Assembly: GCF_003054445.1 (NCBI RefSeq)
Contig: NC_042506.1
Span: 1,619,501 to 1,683,500, forward strand
Direction: 5' to 3'
Source: Pichia kudriavzevii
Lineage: Eukaryota > Ascomycota > Pichiomycetes > Pichiales > Pichiaceae
Length of the DNA stretch: 64,000 nt
The notes below the pieces were generated by a model, which saw only the letters and a list, made by a program, of their open reading frames with translations, was not told where the DNA came from and made no database searches. Positions 8,345 through 17,927 of the stretch are shown in pieces (positions within the stretch are counted from its first letter, which is position 1; each line of letters opens with the position of its first letter). Both the position numbers and the translations under genes were made by a program.

Positions 8345-10861
8345 TTAGACGCCTATTAAACTCATGCATAAGTATCCCACCGTGATTACTACTGTGCAAC
8401 ATGCAATACTTGTAGGTACACCAATACGAATGAATGTCCCAACATCAAGATACTTCTCGCCAACATTATTTGTTAATCCAATAGCTGTGACATTTGGGAA
8501 TCCAGAAGTAGGTAAACCCATAGCGCAGGAACAAATCAAGGCAGTTGCAAAGACTAGAATATTAGGATGTGGATCTGGTAGGGCACGTCCAATTTCTGCA
8601 ATTAATGGTACAATGATCAATGCCGCAACTGTGTGGGACACAAATGTAGCCATAATTAAAACTATGAAACCGAAAACGGCTAAAATGGTGAACATCTCCG
8701 AATTCTTCAGTTTTTGTTGGATCAGTTGTGCTATAGTAGCAAGTAATCCGGAAACCGTAACTGCTTTACCCAAGGCCAGGCCACCCATTGCTAAGATTAC
8801 AATAGTCCATGGATAGTTATTAAAGTCTTCTTGGGATAAACAGCCTGTAGCGTAGAAAGTAACCATCGATAGTAAGGCAATCTGCCCCATGTCCCCAAAA
8901 ACTGGTTCCAATACCGATGCAAGACACCAAAGTAGAATTGTTACAAATGTAACAGCTATAACAAAATATTGCTGGCTATTAAAATCATCACTGTGTTGAT
9001 TAATTGGAATGATTGTTACATCTTTGAACTTAAATGCCAATCTCAAAACTCCAAATATGATCACTAGACAACATGCGCACACCGGAATTGAGACAGCAAA
9101 CCACTGAAGCCAGTTTGGTTGTGGATCCATAAACTGTAAACCAACAACGTTTTGAGGAGATGCAATAGGAGACGCCATACCAGCAATACTCGACGACAAT
9201 GCAATACCCAAAACTAGTGCTTGTGCAAATTGGTTCTTTACACTCTTGCCATTAATAGTAGTATCATTTAAGGTATTTAAAATTGGTTGAACAACGGAGT
9301 ACATCAATACAGGTGCTGCAACATTGGAGACAAATGCAGAAACCAAAGTGGAAACTGTCATGATTGCAAATAGAATGGGAGCTGGTTTTTGCTTAACTTT
9401 TGAAAGCAAGAATGTACATGCATATTTGTCTAAATTATGTTTTGACAATGCAGCTGCTAATGTGAACCCGCCCAAAAGCAAAAGAATAATAGGTGACCAC
9501 ATGGCAGAACAAATGAATTTTGAGGCATCAGGCGCATTTAACACTTCGCCAGTCACTGGATCTTTGAGTACATTCAATATGACGAGCAAGAATGGCAAAA
9601 CCAAGGACGTTGTAAACAAGGGAATTGCTTCGGAAGCCCATAATAGGGATGAGCAAATTAGTACGGCAAAACAATTTTTCTGTTGTAGATCATCAAACGG
9701 TGATTTGTTCAATAATATAATAGTAATGATTGTGATTATCAATAGTTTGATTGATTTTACTGAGGAAATGGCCTTAGGGATTACTATTTCCCTTCCAGCA
9801 CCAAGTTTGATCCTCCACGGTTTAGACTCCAGAGATGCGTTGATAGGTTTTGCATATGCTGCTTGTGATTTCCGCTCCATCCCAATCATATCTCTCCAAA
9901 CGGTATTTCTTTCAAAAACGACCTTTTCTCTCAAGTTGGTACCTAACTCTATTTTTGCCTCCTCTTCATTACCTCTCGTAAATAAAGAGTACAATTTTAC
10001 TATATTGTTAATTTTACCACTCAAATCGTCAAAAGTAGATTGCCTGAAAACATAATAATCTGTCTCTAGCTTCTTAAGGTAATCTTTCTTCAGGCTTGTT
10101 TGAAGCAACTTATCAAATTTTTTCAAAGCTTTACCAAATCCAATCTTGTTTAGTTCAATATAGGATTTCAGTTCAGATAGATTTGAGAAAACTCGAGACA
10201 ATGATTGCTTTTTTTCCACTTTTAAGGCCTCAAGAAAAGTGACATGAAAATCATCATCATAGAATAAGGTTGTGAAGGTCCTCTTTTTTTGCAATTTAAG
10301 TGATTCTTCATCATCCAAAACCGCATTTATGTTAGAGTCGCCTGCGGCAGCCGGTGGTGATGGTGAATAAGGAGAAACTTGTGGAGACATAGAATCGTCA
10401 CGCAAGTCCATGTCAACTTCTTCACCTACAGTTTCTTGTGATTGGGCATGTGAGTATTCTTTCACTTGTTCATCATAATCTACTACTAACTCTTTCAATA
10501 TCCGCCTGAGCTTCTCACGGACTGGAGCATCACCTTCGTTTTGTGGGAAATCAATCTCAAATTCTAGAAATTCCCTCAATACGGAATCATACTCAGAATA
10601 TAGCTCTTCTTGCTGTTGTTGGAAAAACCTGTTAATTTTCTCAGCCTCTTTATCTAAGGCATTAGAGAACACCACTACTGGGTTCTTTGGATCGTTAGGA
10701 TCACTTGTAAATTGGATTTCTTCGTCGAGACTTTTATCATTCAACTCCTGGACATACTGTCTTTGAAGATTATACGCAATTTTTTTCAAGGATGAGTAGT
10801 TTATATATTTGGATGCCCATTCAGGAACAGCATTGAAGTGAAGAGAATGTGAGAATTTCAT
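8345..10861 (-). CDS. PHO91: SPX-domain low-affinity phosphate transporter
   Basis: Phosphate transporter, vacuolar in S. cerevisiae, of the SPX plus divalent anion:Na+ symporter family. The 838-residue protein opens with an SPX domain (MKFSHSLHFNAVPEWASKYINYSSLKK), which senses inositol pyrophosphates, with the SPX core split by an acidic, proline-rich insert around 150-190. About a dozen hydrophobic segments follow from about residue 365, including the conserved SNVAAPVLMYSVVQP and TFVSHTVAALIIVPL re-entrant signatures. The reading frame is open upstream to 11056 but contains no ATG before 10861, and the SPX N-terminus fixes that start. The PHO91 choice over PHO87/PHO90 rests on the MKFSHSL start and on linkage to URK1 and PRP2. 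Confidence 0.9.
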   Translation of the reverse strand: MKFSHSLHFNAVPEWASKYINYSSLKKIAYNLQRQYVQELNDKSLDEEIQFTSDPNDPKNPVVVFSNALDKEAEKINRFFQQQQEELYSEYDSVLREFLEFEIDFPQNEGDAPVREKLRRILKELVVDYDEQVKEYSHAQSQETVGEEVDMDLRDDSMSPQVSPYSPSPPAAAGDSNINAVLDDEESLKLQKKRTFTTLFYDDDFHVTFLEALKVEKKQSLSRVFSNLSELKSYIELNKIGFGKALKKFDKLLQTSLKKDYLKKLETDYYVFRQSTFDDLSGKINNIVKLYSLFTRGNEEEAKIELGTNLREKVVFERNTVWRDMIGMERKSQAAYAKPINASLESKPWRIKLGAGREIVIPKAISSVKSIKLLIITIITIILLNKSPFDDLQQKNCFAVLICSSLLWASEAIPLFTTSLVLPFLLVILNVLKDPVTGEVLNAPDASKFICSAMWSPIILLLLGGFTLAAALSKHNLDKYACTFLLSKVKQKPAPILFAIMTVSTLVSAFVSNVAAPVLMYSVVQPILNTLNDTTINGKSVKNQFAQALVLGIALSSSIAGMASPIASPQNVVGLQFMDPQPNWLQWFAVSIPVCACCLVIIFGVLRLAFKFKDVTIIPINQHSDDFNSQQYFVIAVTFVTILLWCLASVLEPVFGDMGQIALLSMVTFYATGCLSQEDFNNYPWTIVILAMGGLALGKAVTVSGLLATIAQLIQQKLKNSEMFTILAVFGFIVLIMATFVSHTVAALIIVPLIAEIGRALPDPHPNILVFATALICSCAMGLPTSGFPNVTAIGLTNNVGEKYLDVGTFIRIGVPTSIACCTVVITVGYLCMSLIGV

Positions 10862-11275
10862 AACGTTCAATCGGTTTCGTATCCGTTTAGCAATATCTTT
10901 ATCGTTAATAAGAGCCTCTGATAGAGGTTGTAAATCGTTGAGTTCAATGTCTTGTTCACTTGCAAAAACTGTTCCAGATGCAGTTGACAGTGGAAGATAC
11001 GACGGATGCAATTTCTTGGTCTTAAAGGCACTGTGCAAACAATCAGTTGAAAACACAGTTGCTGTTTTCCCTTAGAAAACCGACTGCAAATGTCAGAAAG
11101 GAGCAGCATTGAAACAATATGGAAGTTAACTTGTTGATGAGGAACAATCCGCACCCAGCCAATTTTTTTGTCTTTTTTCCTGTTCTGTCCCTTCCTTCAA
11201 ATACACCCCCAAGCAATTTGGTTTAATAATTTCTGATAACGGCAGTCATCATTGAGCATCTGGCTTGCCATAATT
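10862..11275. other. Divergent promoter region PHO91/NCA2
   Basis: About 410 bp between two divergent starts. The PHO91 frame runs in without a stop to 11056, but only near-cognate start codons occur there. A pyrimidine-rich stretch lies near 11165-11200. No RNA gene or repeat is seen. Confidence 0.4.
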
Positions 11276-13309
11276 ATGTCAGTTTTATCATTACAGACTT
11301 TTGTGAGAAATGGTGACATTTATACTTTGCAGGAGCAGACAGCTCAGCTTTTGTCGTTGATTGAAAACTCAGAGAATATACATGATGCCGAATTAGTGGA
11401 TGTCAAGAAACTATTCATTGATGTTTATGGAACTATGAAATGTGGGTTAGAGGGCGCCAAGCAAACATTAAATGCGTATAATAGAGATGACAAAAACAAC
11501 GAAAGACTTGGGGAATTCACGTTGAAGTGCACCGATATCCACAAGTTTTTGGAAATCATTGAACATATCAAGGAGAAGGAATACTTAAAATCAGAAAATG
11601 AATATGTGATCACGTTATCAAAACTTACTGTTCTATATGTTACAGTTGGTGTTGTGTACACGGTTGGTAAAACTTTGGTCGATACGACGCTTGACATATT
11701 GGACGATATCAATTATTATGAGTGCATTTTAGCAAGGAAGTATACAGTCATGTTATATTTCCTCCAAACACTACCAACAAATGCGTATAATTTTCTAACT
11801 GAAGTGAAAGGTTTTGACGCTAAGGTTATTAAAACTTCTAATCTGCCTCAATGGTTGCCTGAATTTAGCAGATCTGCTTACTTAGAAACTGTCAATTTTG
11901 TTAAAGTGGGATATAGCTTGATCCAGAAATATATTGATGAGTTCATCAAGTCTCCTACGACATTTATATTGGAGAAGCAGCAAGATTCTAGATCTTTACT
12001 TGTTAATTTTTGGAACTGTACCTTCAGCTTACCCTATTACTACTCCAAATACCAGATTCAGAGTAAACGCAGAGCACTTGTTGGAATACAGCAAAGTAAT
12101 GTCGCTAAACTTGGATACTTGTTGTATAGGGCCCCAAGGTATGATATCCAAAATACAAATATAGACATTGATTTATCGTTTCATGATAACCTACTTTCTT
12201 TGCTAAGAGAGGACGATTTTACCTATACGACAAGAGGATCCGGCAGTCTTGAGTCGTTGGTTGAAGTCATGAGTGAACTTGACCATTTTAAGGGTAAGCT
12301 GTCAGCAGCTCGAATGCAAAACGGCGCACCATCATATTGGACACGGAATTGGCCTATCATTGTTCCTTGCGTAATCTTCACGTTGTCATATATGCCATCG
12401 ACATTTCGGAGTATCCACTTGCTGGCAACTGATGCAGGTGTTCGCCGGGAATTGGCTGACTATTTGTTGGACAAGGCGAGTTTCACCGTGGACACCATTG
12501 CCTCTTTCTGGCAGAACTGGATAGTTGATCCTATAAACAACATACTAAAGACAATCCGACACGATGATACCTCTAAGATTGCCCTCATGTCGCAGAAATC
12601 GTTGGATTCCGACTTGCAGTCCTTAGAGAGGATGGTTTTGGATTATGTGAAAGATTCGCAGTCTGATGCAGATATTGATTTTGCTGCATTACAAGAGGCA
12701 ACTAGGTCTGGAGATATGACAGTGGTGATGAGCAACTACGAAAGGGATCTGAAGTCGCCCGTTAAGTCGATCATTCTCGGAGACATGGTTCGAAATATAC
12801 TTATCCAAATACAAAAGACCAAAGTCGACGGCTCGTTAGCCCTAAATGGCGTAGACCAAATATTGAAGAGCCAGGAACTTGTGTTTGGATTTGTTGCAGC
12901 CTCGCCAAGTTTATTTATCCTATGGGCCCTGAAGAACTCCTTCATGAGCTGGTACAATGGCGAGAGCTATGAGAGATCAAGAAAGTCGTATATGTCCCAA
13001 CTACAGAGTCGAATGTCTAAGAGCTTGGGTACTGTTGAGAAGCTCGTTGGTTTTCTCGTTGTACAAGAGAGGGGCGGAGGTGTATGTACTTTCAGCAATG
13101 GTGAAAGCAAACAAGACTACTACAAAAATGGACTTATCTTTATCGAGTTGAAGCATCTGAAAGCACTAGCCTCTCAAGTGCTGCCAGTGTACATGCTGCA
13201 ACAATTCAACGAAGATCTTGAAGATCTCATACAACAGCATCACAGTGCCGAGTACAAGTTATTCACCGTCCAGCGCATCTGGAACGTCTATGGACGGTAT
13301 CTGAGATAA
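11276..13309 (+). CDS. NCA2: Mitochondrial protein, NCA2 family
   Basis: NCA2 is a mitochondrial outer-membrane protein named for its effect on expression of ATP synthase subunits 6 and 8. This 677-residue version is slightly longer than S. cerevisiae Nca2 (616). Family marks are a hydrophobic segment after YWTRNWPIIVPCVIFTLSYMPS (about 350-370), the region FWQNWIVDPINNILKTIRHDD, and the C-terminal stretch MVRNILIQIQKTKVDGSLAL followed by a second hydrophobic segment (GFVAASPSLFILWALKNSF). The frame continues eight codons upstream only through a TTG, so the ATG at 11276 is the start. It is divergent from PHO91 and convergent with a tiny gene at 13395-13562. Confidence 0.87.
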   Translation: MSVLSLQTFVRNGDIYTLQEQTAQLLSLIENSENIHDAELVDVKKLFIDVYGTMKCGLEGAKQTLNAYNRDDKNNERLGEFTLKCTDIHKFLEIIEHIKEKEYLKSENEYVITLSKLTVLYVTVGVVYTVGKTLVDTTLDILDDINYYECILARKYTVMLYFLQTLPTNAYNFLTEVKGFDAKVIKTSNLPQWLPEFSRSAYLETVNFVKVGYSLIQKYIDEFIKSPTTFILEKQQDSRSLLVNFWNCTFSLPYYYSKYQIQSKRRALVGIQQSNVAKLGYLLYRAPRYDIQNTNIDIDLSFHDNLLSLLREDDFTYTTRGSGSLESLVEVMSELDHFKGKLSAARMQNGAPSYWTRNWPIIVPCVIFTLSYMPSTFRSIHLLATDAGVRRELADYLLDKASFTVDTIASFWQNWIVDPINNILKTIRHDDTSKIALMSQKSLDSDLQSLERMVLDYVKDSQSDADIDFAALQEATRSGDMTVVMSNYERDLKSPVKSIILGDMVRNILIQIQKTKVDGSLALNGVDQILKSQELVFGFVAASPSLFILWALKNSFMSWYNGESYERSRKSYMSQLQSRMSKSLGTVEKLVGFLVVQERGGGVCTFSNGESKQDYYKNGLIFIELKHLKALASQVLPVYMLQQFNEDLEDLIQQHHSAEYKLFTVQRIWNVYGRYLR

Positions 13310-13316
13310 CAGGGTG

Positions 13317-13341
13317 TTTTTTTTTTTTTTTTTAAAAAAAA
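13317..13341. repeat. T17A8 homopolymer junction after NCA2
   Basis: Seventeen T followed by eight A directly after the NCA2 stop codon. It lies between convergent genes and may serve as 3'-end/polyadenylation sequence for both directions. Confidence 0.6.
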
Positions 13342-13394
13342 GAGAGTTATAGATGTGTACATATTCAACATAACGGCGATATATAGTTTGGTCA

Positions 13395-13562
13395 CTAGGA
13401 ACAGATGGAGTTGATAATTCTGCTTCCAATTGTTGCACCGGCACCGAAAATAATAGAGTCCCACAGCCTTTTCAGGAAGTTAGACCCTGCTCCTCCTCCT
13501 CTGCTCTTCTGCTGCTGCTGCGGTTGTTCAAATGGTTGCTGCTGTTGTTGTTGGTAACCCAT
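13395..13562 (-). CDS. Small glutamine-rich protein with a glycine-rich hydrophobic tail
   Basis: A 55-codon frame with ATG at 13562 and TAG at 13395-13397. Residues 1-18 are glutamine-rich (MGYQQQQQQPFEQPQQQQ), then a basic, glycine-rich link, then FLKRLWDSIIFGAGATIGS at 29-47 and a short tail ending ICS. The GAGATIG spacing resembles glycine-zipper membrane segments of small mitochondrial proteins, with positive charges just before it. I do not recognise a specific family. It is convergent with NCA2 and shares an upstream region of about 230 bp with the 3' end of the next minus-strand gene. It is too short to be called by length alone; the organised hydrophobic end is what makes it credible. 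Confidence 0.5.
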   Translation of the reverse strand: MGYQQQQQQPFEQPQQQQKSRGGGAGSNFLKRLWDSIIFGAGATIGSRIINSICS

Positions 13563-13793
13563 TCTGTTGGTGGCAATAAAGAATTGTAAATTGCTTAATT
13601 ATACAAAGAACAGATATGTTACAATAAAGAAAAAACAAGCTGAACAAGGAAGAGGGCTGGAGCTTTGGAAAAGAAAAGACAACGGGGGGGATTTTCGAAG
13701 AGGGAAGAAAAAAAAAGGGGGGGACAGGTGAGAACGCTGAGCCACTTCAACAAAGCTTCACCTTGGCATTACGACTTCAAGGGTGTTTCTAGT

Positions 13794-15167
13794 TTATTTG
13801 TTAACCAGGAGAGAGCGGACACTGCTGTTGGAGTGGGACGTGTCTGGGTTGGAACCGGCAACGGTGGTCTCTGTAGTGGATGTTGTGGCGGTGGGGGAGT
13901 TCAGGTGGAGAGAGGGCGGTACAAATGTATCGGGGATGGTCGACCTCATGGACGGCGCTGGTGACGGAGAAGGAGATGAAGGAGAAGATGGTGAAGGAGA
14001 AGATGGTGAAGGAGAAGGAGATGAAGTTTTCGATTTCAATTGACTCGGTATAGAGGGTGTTTGTGTAACACCTTGCCCAGCCTCTTGCCGTATTATTTCT
14101 TGTATTACTTCTTCTTGTTGCTCTTCTTCTTGTTGCTCTTCTTCCTTTGTTTCTTCTTGTTGGAGCTCGAGTGGGGTTCTGCGATTGCTCCCTGGAGTTG
14201 CTGGCGTACGATTGCTCCCCGTAGGTGTAGTTGGACTTGTTTCTCCAGAAACGGCAACCGTTGGTGTACTGTTCCCAGACTCGGTAGACGCTCTTGACAC
14301 TTCTGGCTCCTCCACCTCCTCTAATTCGTCAACAGTCATGTGGTATCCACTAAGGGCGCTTTCCTTGATTTCCAAATAAACCTCGTTATGTGTAGTTTCC
14401 CGCAACTCCTCGAGCCGGTGTTGTTTGTACATGTCTGACATGCTCCGATTCATTTGAAACGCATCGTTGACAAAGGCACGTAGGAACACAGTGATCATAT
14501 ACTTTGACACCACAAATCCAATTACAATCACTAGAAACGCCCTAGTAGATTCACTACCAATAGCTTCCTCATAATATTCTTGTAAAAACTCATACATCGC
14601 CATGATTTTCGTGGAAACAGCATGGCTGGTCTGTTCGACATATGGAGTGACATACTTACCATGCAATAGAGCGTATTCACTGGCCCAGGACTTGATTGGC
14701 TCTTGATCGACAATCCAGTTGCCCCATGTTGATAGAAATCCATAAACTGATTCTGCAACACCCAGGGTAAATGTCTCTGCCCTTGAGATACTCTCCTTAA
14801 TCCAAGGGTTCTCATGGGCAAACCGGACAACAACCGCATAAACATCTTCAACATGTCTTAATGCCCATGCAATGGCGGGTTGTTGCACAATGTTCTCGAA
14901 GAACTTCAATGTTGCACATGGTTCCGCTTGTACAATTGGCGCCTCCTCTGTAGGATGGCCCAAATGCTTAATATGATCCTTGAAAGTTTCGGCACAATCG
15001 TCGATATAGGGAGACACCATCTCTTTGAACCCCCTGGCCCGGACAGAAATTGTCTCCAAAACTGGCCGGACGTCGTCTAATGTGTAACCTTCTTCAACTG
15101 CACGGAAAAACAAAATAGAGGCAATGATGAGCAGCCCGTAGTAGATTCCAACAAGGGGGAAGGCCAT
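13794..15167 (-). CDS. Hypothetical two-segment membrane protein with low-complexity tail
   Basis: A 457-residue protein that I cannot assign. Residues 1-22 form a hydrophobic segment (FPLVGIYYGLLIIASILFF) that could be a signal anchor. A helical, mostly soluble stretch follows, and a second hydrophobic segment (AFLVIVIGFVVSKYMITVF) lies near 209-230. After about residue 280 the sequence is low complexity: Ser/Thr/Pro-rich, then Gln/Glu-rich (EETKEEEQQEEEQQEE), then a Ser-Pro array coded by tandem GAAGGAGAAGATGGT-like units at about 13960-14030 (plus-strand reading). The ATG at 15167 is the first in frame. It is divergent from DFG10. The layout suggests a protein in an internal membrane with a long disordered cytosolic tail. 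Confidence 0.75.
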   Translation of the reverse strand: MAFPLVGIYYGLLIIASILFFRAVEEGYTLDDVRPVLETISVRARGFKEMVSPYIDDCAETFKDHIKHLGHPTEEAPIVQAEPCATLKFFENIVQQPAIAWALRHVEDVYAVVVRFAHENPWIKESISRAETFTLGVAESVYGFLSTWGNWIVDQEPIKSWASEYALLHGKYVTPYVEQTSHAVSTKIMAMYEFLQEYYEEAIGSESTRAFLVIVIGFVVSKYMITVFLRAFVNDAFQMNRSMSDMYKQHRLEELRETTHNEVYLEIKESALSGYHMTVDELEEVEEPEVSRASTESGNSTPTVAVSGETSPTTPTGSNRTPATPGSNRRTPLELQQEETKEEEQQEEEQQEEVIQEIIRQEAGQGVTQTPSIPSQLKSKTSSPSPSPSSPSPSSPSSPSPSPAPSMRSTIPDTFVPPSLHLNSPTATTSTTETTVAGSNPDTSHSNSSVRSLLVNK

Positions 15168-15561
15168 TGTTTGCTGTTTCTATATTCTTTGTGTTTCTCT
15201 TGTCTGTAGTAGAGATATACTCAGAGATGATCAAGATCTTTCTCTTTCTCCCAACAGTTTCTCTTCCTTCTCAGACTCTGTTTAAATTTTGTTGCTCATT
15301 TGGAATGTCCATTTTCTATTTTTTTCCAAGCGAGAGAGATCTCGGGGAGAGTAGGAAAAAAAAAGTACATACAAACAAAAGGACAATGCCGTCTCCAGCC
15401 TAATTAGGGTGGTTGCCAGATGTGGAAAGTCCCTTTGTTGGACATTATCGTGTGTATCAACACTGTCTCTAAAAAGGAGAAAGAAATACTATTATTAAAG
15501 GTGGGCTAGATACACGGAAAGAAAACCTGCCCAAGTCATTGGAATGGAGTGTTAATTGACA
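15168..15561. other. Divergent promoter region of DFG10 and the membrane-protein gene
   Basis: Nearly 400 bp between divergent starts. A stretch of eight or more A lies near 15356-15364. No other gene or repeat seen. Confidence 0.4.
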
Positions 15562-16332
15562 ATGGAACCTAAGAAACTTGTTGAAGTGATGAATATCCTC
15601 CTGGTGGGTGCCACGTGTGGTGTTTCCATGGCCCATGTTGTCCCCATGTTGCGCCCGTTTCTCAAGTACGGCAAGACTCTCGATAAAGGAGATGCTTTAC
15701 CGACATATGTTGGTGTCTATGTTCCCAAACGCTGGTTTCTACACTTTTACCAATTGCATGTGGCTTTGAGCTGCATGAGTTTCTTCCTCGTGTGGGTTGT
15801 TGGAGAGAAAGGATGGAATGACTTGCATGTGTTGACGCTCTTCAACCTATTACAAAGCTCGAGAAGACTCTATGAGTGTAACAATGTCTCCAAGTTTTCG
15901 GCACATGCAAAGATGCATTTGACACACTATCTTGTTGGGTTGTTCTTCTACAGTGCCATCAACATATACCCACTCTGCTGGGCTCTTGAGGGTGATGGTC
16001 ATCGTGTCCCCTTTACAAGGATAATTCTGGCATCGTTGGTCTTTGCTGTAGCTTACAACGACCAAATGATGAACCACTGGTTACTTTCTAGACAAAAGAA
16101 GTACTTTTTACCTAAGGAGAGACTCTTCACTGTGGTTGTATGTCCTCATTACCTTGACGAAATTGTAATCTACCTCTCCTTTCTGATTGTAAGGCCGGGC
16201 CTCGCCTATTTGGTAGTTTCCGCTTGGGTTATCACAAACCTTTCAATATCAGCCAACCAGTCGTGGATGTTCTATTTGAAACAGGGAGATATTAAACAGA
16301 ACCATTATAGAGTCATCCCTTTTATATATTAA
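15562..16332 (+). CDS. DFG10: Polyprenol reductase / SRD5A3 family
   Basis: Steroid 5-alpha-reductase family enzyme of the endoplasmic reticulum needed to make dolichol from polyprenol for N-glycosylation. The 256-residue protein is close to S. cerevisiae Dfg10 (253). Visible family marks are VPKRWFLHFYQLHVALS, the LQSSRRLYECNNVSKFS block, MHLTHYLVGLFFYS, and the C-terminal cofactor-binding region with VVCPHYLDEIVIYLSF and a short YRVIPFIY end. About six hydrophobic segments are apparent. The frame opens at a TTG at 15556, but the first ATG is 15562 and is taken as the start. It is convergent with CEM1, 92 bp between stops. Confidence 0.88.
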   Translation: MEPKKLVEVMNILLVGATCGVSMAHVVPMLRPFLKYGKTLDKGDALPTYVGVYVPKRWFLHFYQLHVALSCMSFFLVWVVGEKGWNDLHVLTLFNLLQSSRRLYECNNVSKFSAHAKMHLTHYLVGLFFYSAINIYPLCWALEGDGHRVPFTRIILASLVFAVAYNDQMMNHWLLSRQKKYFLPKERLFTVVVCPHYLDEIVIYLSFLIVRPGLAYLVVSAWVITNLSISANQSWMFYLKQGDIKQNHYRVIPFIY

Positions 16333-16424
16333 CATTGTCGATGTTTTGTTTTGCGTCGTGCTCTTCACTTTTACCATAAGGCCAGACACTTACTACATGT
16401 CCTCATGGCAAAACATCACTGTGT

Positions 16425-17738
16425 TTAGTCTCTGTACTTTGAAAGACAAAGTGAAGCATTGGTGCCTCCGAAACCAAAACTATTTGTTAATGCACACTCT
16501 AATTCGACCTTTTGCGACTTGTTAGAGACATAATCGAAAATAAAGTCATCCTCTCCATTGTCGTCATCGTGCATGCCTGGGTTGTCGCAGTTCAGTGTTG
16601 GTGGAACAACACCGTGGTGGATGGCGAGGACGGTGAATATGGCTTCAACAGAGCCTGCAGCACCCAGCAAATGCCCAATTTGCCCCTTACTTGAACTGAC
16701 CTTCAGGTTGGGATTGGCTACTTCAAAGAGCCTCTTGATGGCAAAGTTTTCTGCTCTGTCTCCTAATACTGTCGATGTGGCATGCGCATTGACGTATCCA
16801 ACATTCCTAGGATCAATGTTGGCCCTCCAGATTGCCATCTCCATTGCTCTTTTAGCACCATCTCCTTCAGAACTGGGGGTAGTTATGTGTGTTGCATCTC
16901 CTGATAGTCCATACCCTTTAAGTTCGGCATAAATCGGAGCACCCCGAGCCTTTGCATGTTCAAGCTCTTCCAGGATCAATATTCCTGCACCTTCTCCAAG
17001 CACAAAACCGCTACGATCTCTATCAAACGGCCTGGAGGCCTTCGTTGGCTCATCGACATACCTTGTCGTAACTGACTTTGCTCTTGCAAATCCACCAAGG
17101 GAAACAGGATTCAATGCTGCCTCCGATGCCCCACAAACAATAACATCTGCATAATCATCTTTGATGAATCTGTAAGAGTCCCCAATAGAGTGCACACCCG
17201 TAGCGCATGCAGTAGAAACCGAATGGTTGATACCTTTCAACCCATATTTGATTGATACGTTTCCACTTGCCATATTTGTAAGCAGTCTAGGTATAAACAT
17301 AGGCTGCAGTTTCCTATACCCCGATTTATCAAAACTTATTGAGTTATTAACGGTATCTTCAAATGACCCAATACCCGAACCAATGCAAACACCGGTCCTC
17401 CAGCGTTCTTCTTCAGTCATGTCAAAGGTATTTAGTTTGGCATCTTTCAATGCTTCCTCGGCAGCAACCAGTGCGTATTGGATGAAGGGTGAATATCTAC
17501 GCAGTTCATGTGAAGCAAAGTGGTCGGACGCTATAAAACTGTATTCACTTGATGGGTCCGTTGGAATCTTACCTACAACTTTCGATGGTATCTCGGAATA
17601 CTGACTGGCATCAGGCAATTGTGATGTGGAAATCAATCCTGATTTAGAAGTAATTAGTTTCTCCCACGAGTGTTTCACACCAAGTCCCAAAGGTGTAACT
17701 GCGCCTAACCCCGTGATAACAACTCGGCGTGGGTACAT
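16425..17738 (-). CDS. CEM1: Mitochondrial beta-ketoacyl-ACP synthase
   Basis: Condensing enzyme of mitochondrial type II fatty acid synthesis, which supplies octanoate for lipoic acid. The 437-residue protein (S. cerevisiae Cem1, 442) carries the KAS I/II triad: Cys178 in VSTACATG, His319 in NAHATST and His355 in GQIGHLLGAAG, plus Lys351 and the glycine-rich end NSFGFGGTNASL. The N-terminus from the ATG at 17738 (MYPRRVVITGLGAVTPLG) begins almost directly with the thiolase fold, as in yeast Cem1, so a cleavable presequence is short or absent. The frame extends nine codons further but only to a TTG. It may act with the lipoylated glycine cleavage H protein also in this window. Confidence 0.95.
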   Translation of the reverse strand: MYPRRVVITGLGAVTPLGLGVKHSWEKLITSKSGLISTSQLPDASQYSEIPSKVVGKIPTDPSSEYSFIASDHFASHELRRYSPFIQYALVAAEEALKDAKLNTFDMTEEERWRTGVCIGSGIGSFEDTVNNSISFDKSGYRKLQPMFIPRLLTNMASGNVSIKYGLKGINHSVSTACATGVHSIGDSYRFIKDDYADVIVCGASEAALNPVSLGGFARAKSVTTRYVDEPTKASRPFDRDRSGFVLGEGAGILILEELEHAKARGAPIYAELKGYGLSGDATHITTPSSEGDGAKRAMEMAIWRANIDPRNVGYVNAHATSTVLGDRAENFAIKRLFEVANPNLKVSSSKGQIGHLLGAAGSVEAIFTVLAIHHGVVPPTLNCDNPGMHDDDNGEDDFIFDYVSNKSQKVELECALTNSFGFGGTNASLCLSKYRD

Positions 17739-17847
17739 TGGTTCTCTGTTATTTCTTTGGTTCAACAGTTTGTTACATTAGATGGAAATCTCAACTTGTC
17801 GTGCAGATGGGGAAATTTCCTTTTTTTTTCACTTTTCATGTTTCACC

Positions 17848-17871
17848 AAAAAAAAAAAAAAAAATTTTTTT
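17848..17871. promoter_or_regulatory. Poly(dA:dT) tract A17T7 in the CEM1/NOP14 divergent promoter
   Basis: Seventeen A then seven T, about 57 bp before the NOP14 start. It contains an AAAAATTTT core like the RRPE element of ribosome-biogenesis genes in yeast, which would suit NOP14. A nucleosome-excluding tract is the simpler reading. Confidence 0.4.
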
Positions 17872-17927
17872 ACCCATACTTAAAGTTTCTCTTCAAAGGA
17901 TAGCTAACGGCAGAGATTCATATCATA

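Noticed and set aside
9324-10055. 243-codon plus-strand frame
   Set aside because: It lies antisense within PHO91, has no family features and mirrors the hydrophobic codons of the transporter.
14040-14297. 85-codon plus-strand frame rich in Leu/Phe/Tyr
   Set aside because: Antisense reading of the Gln/Glu repeat in the 13794-15167 gene.
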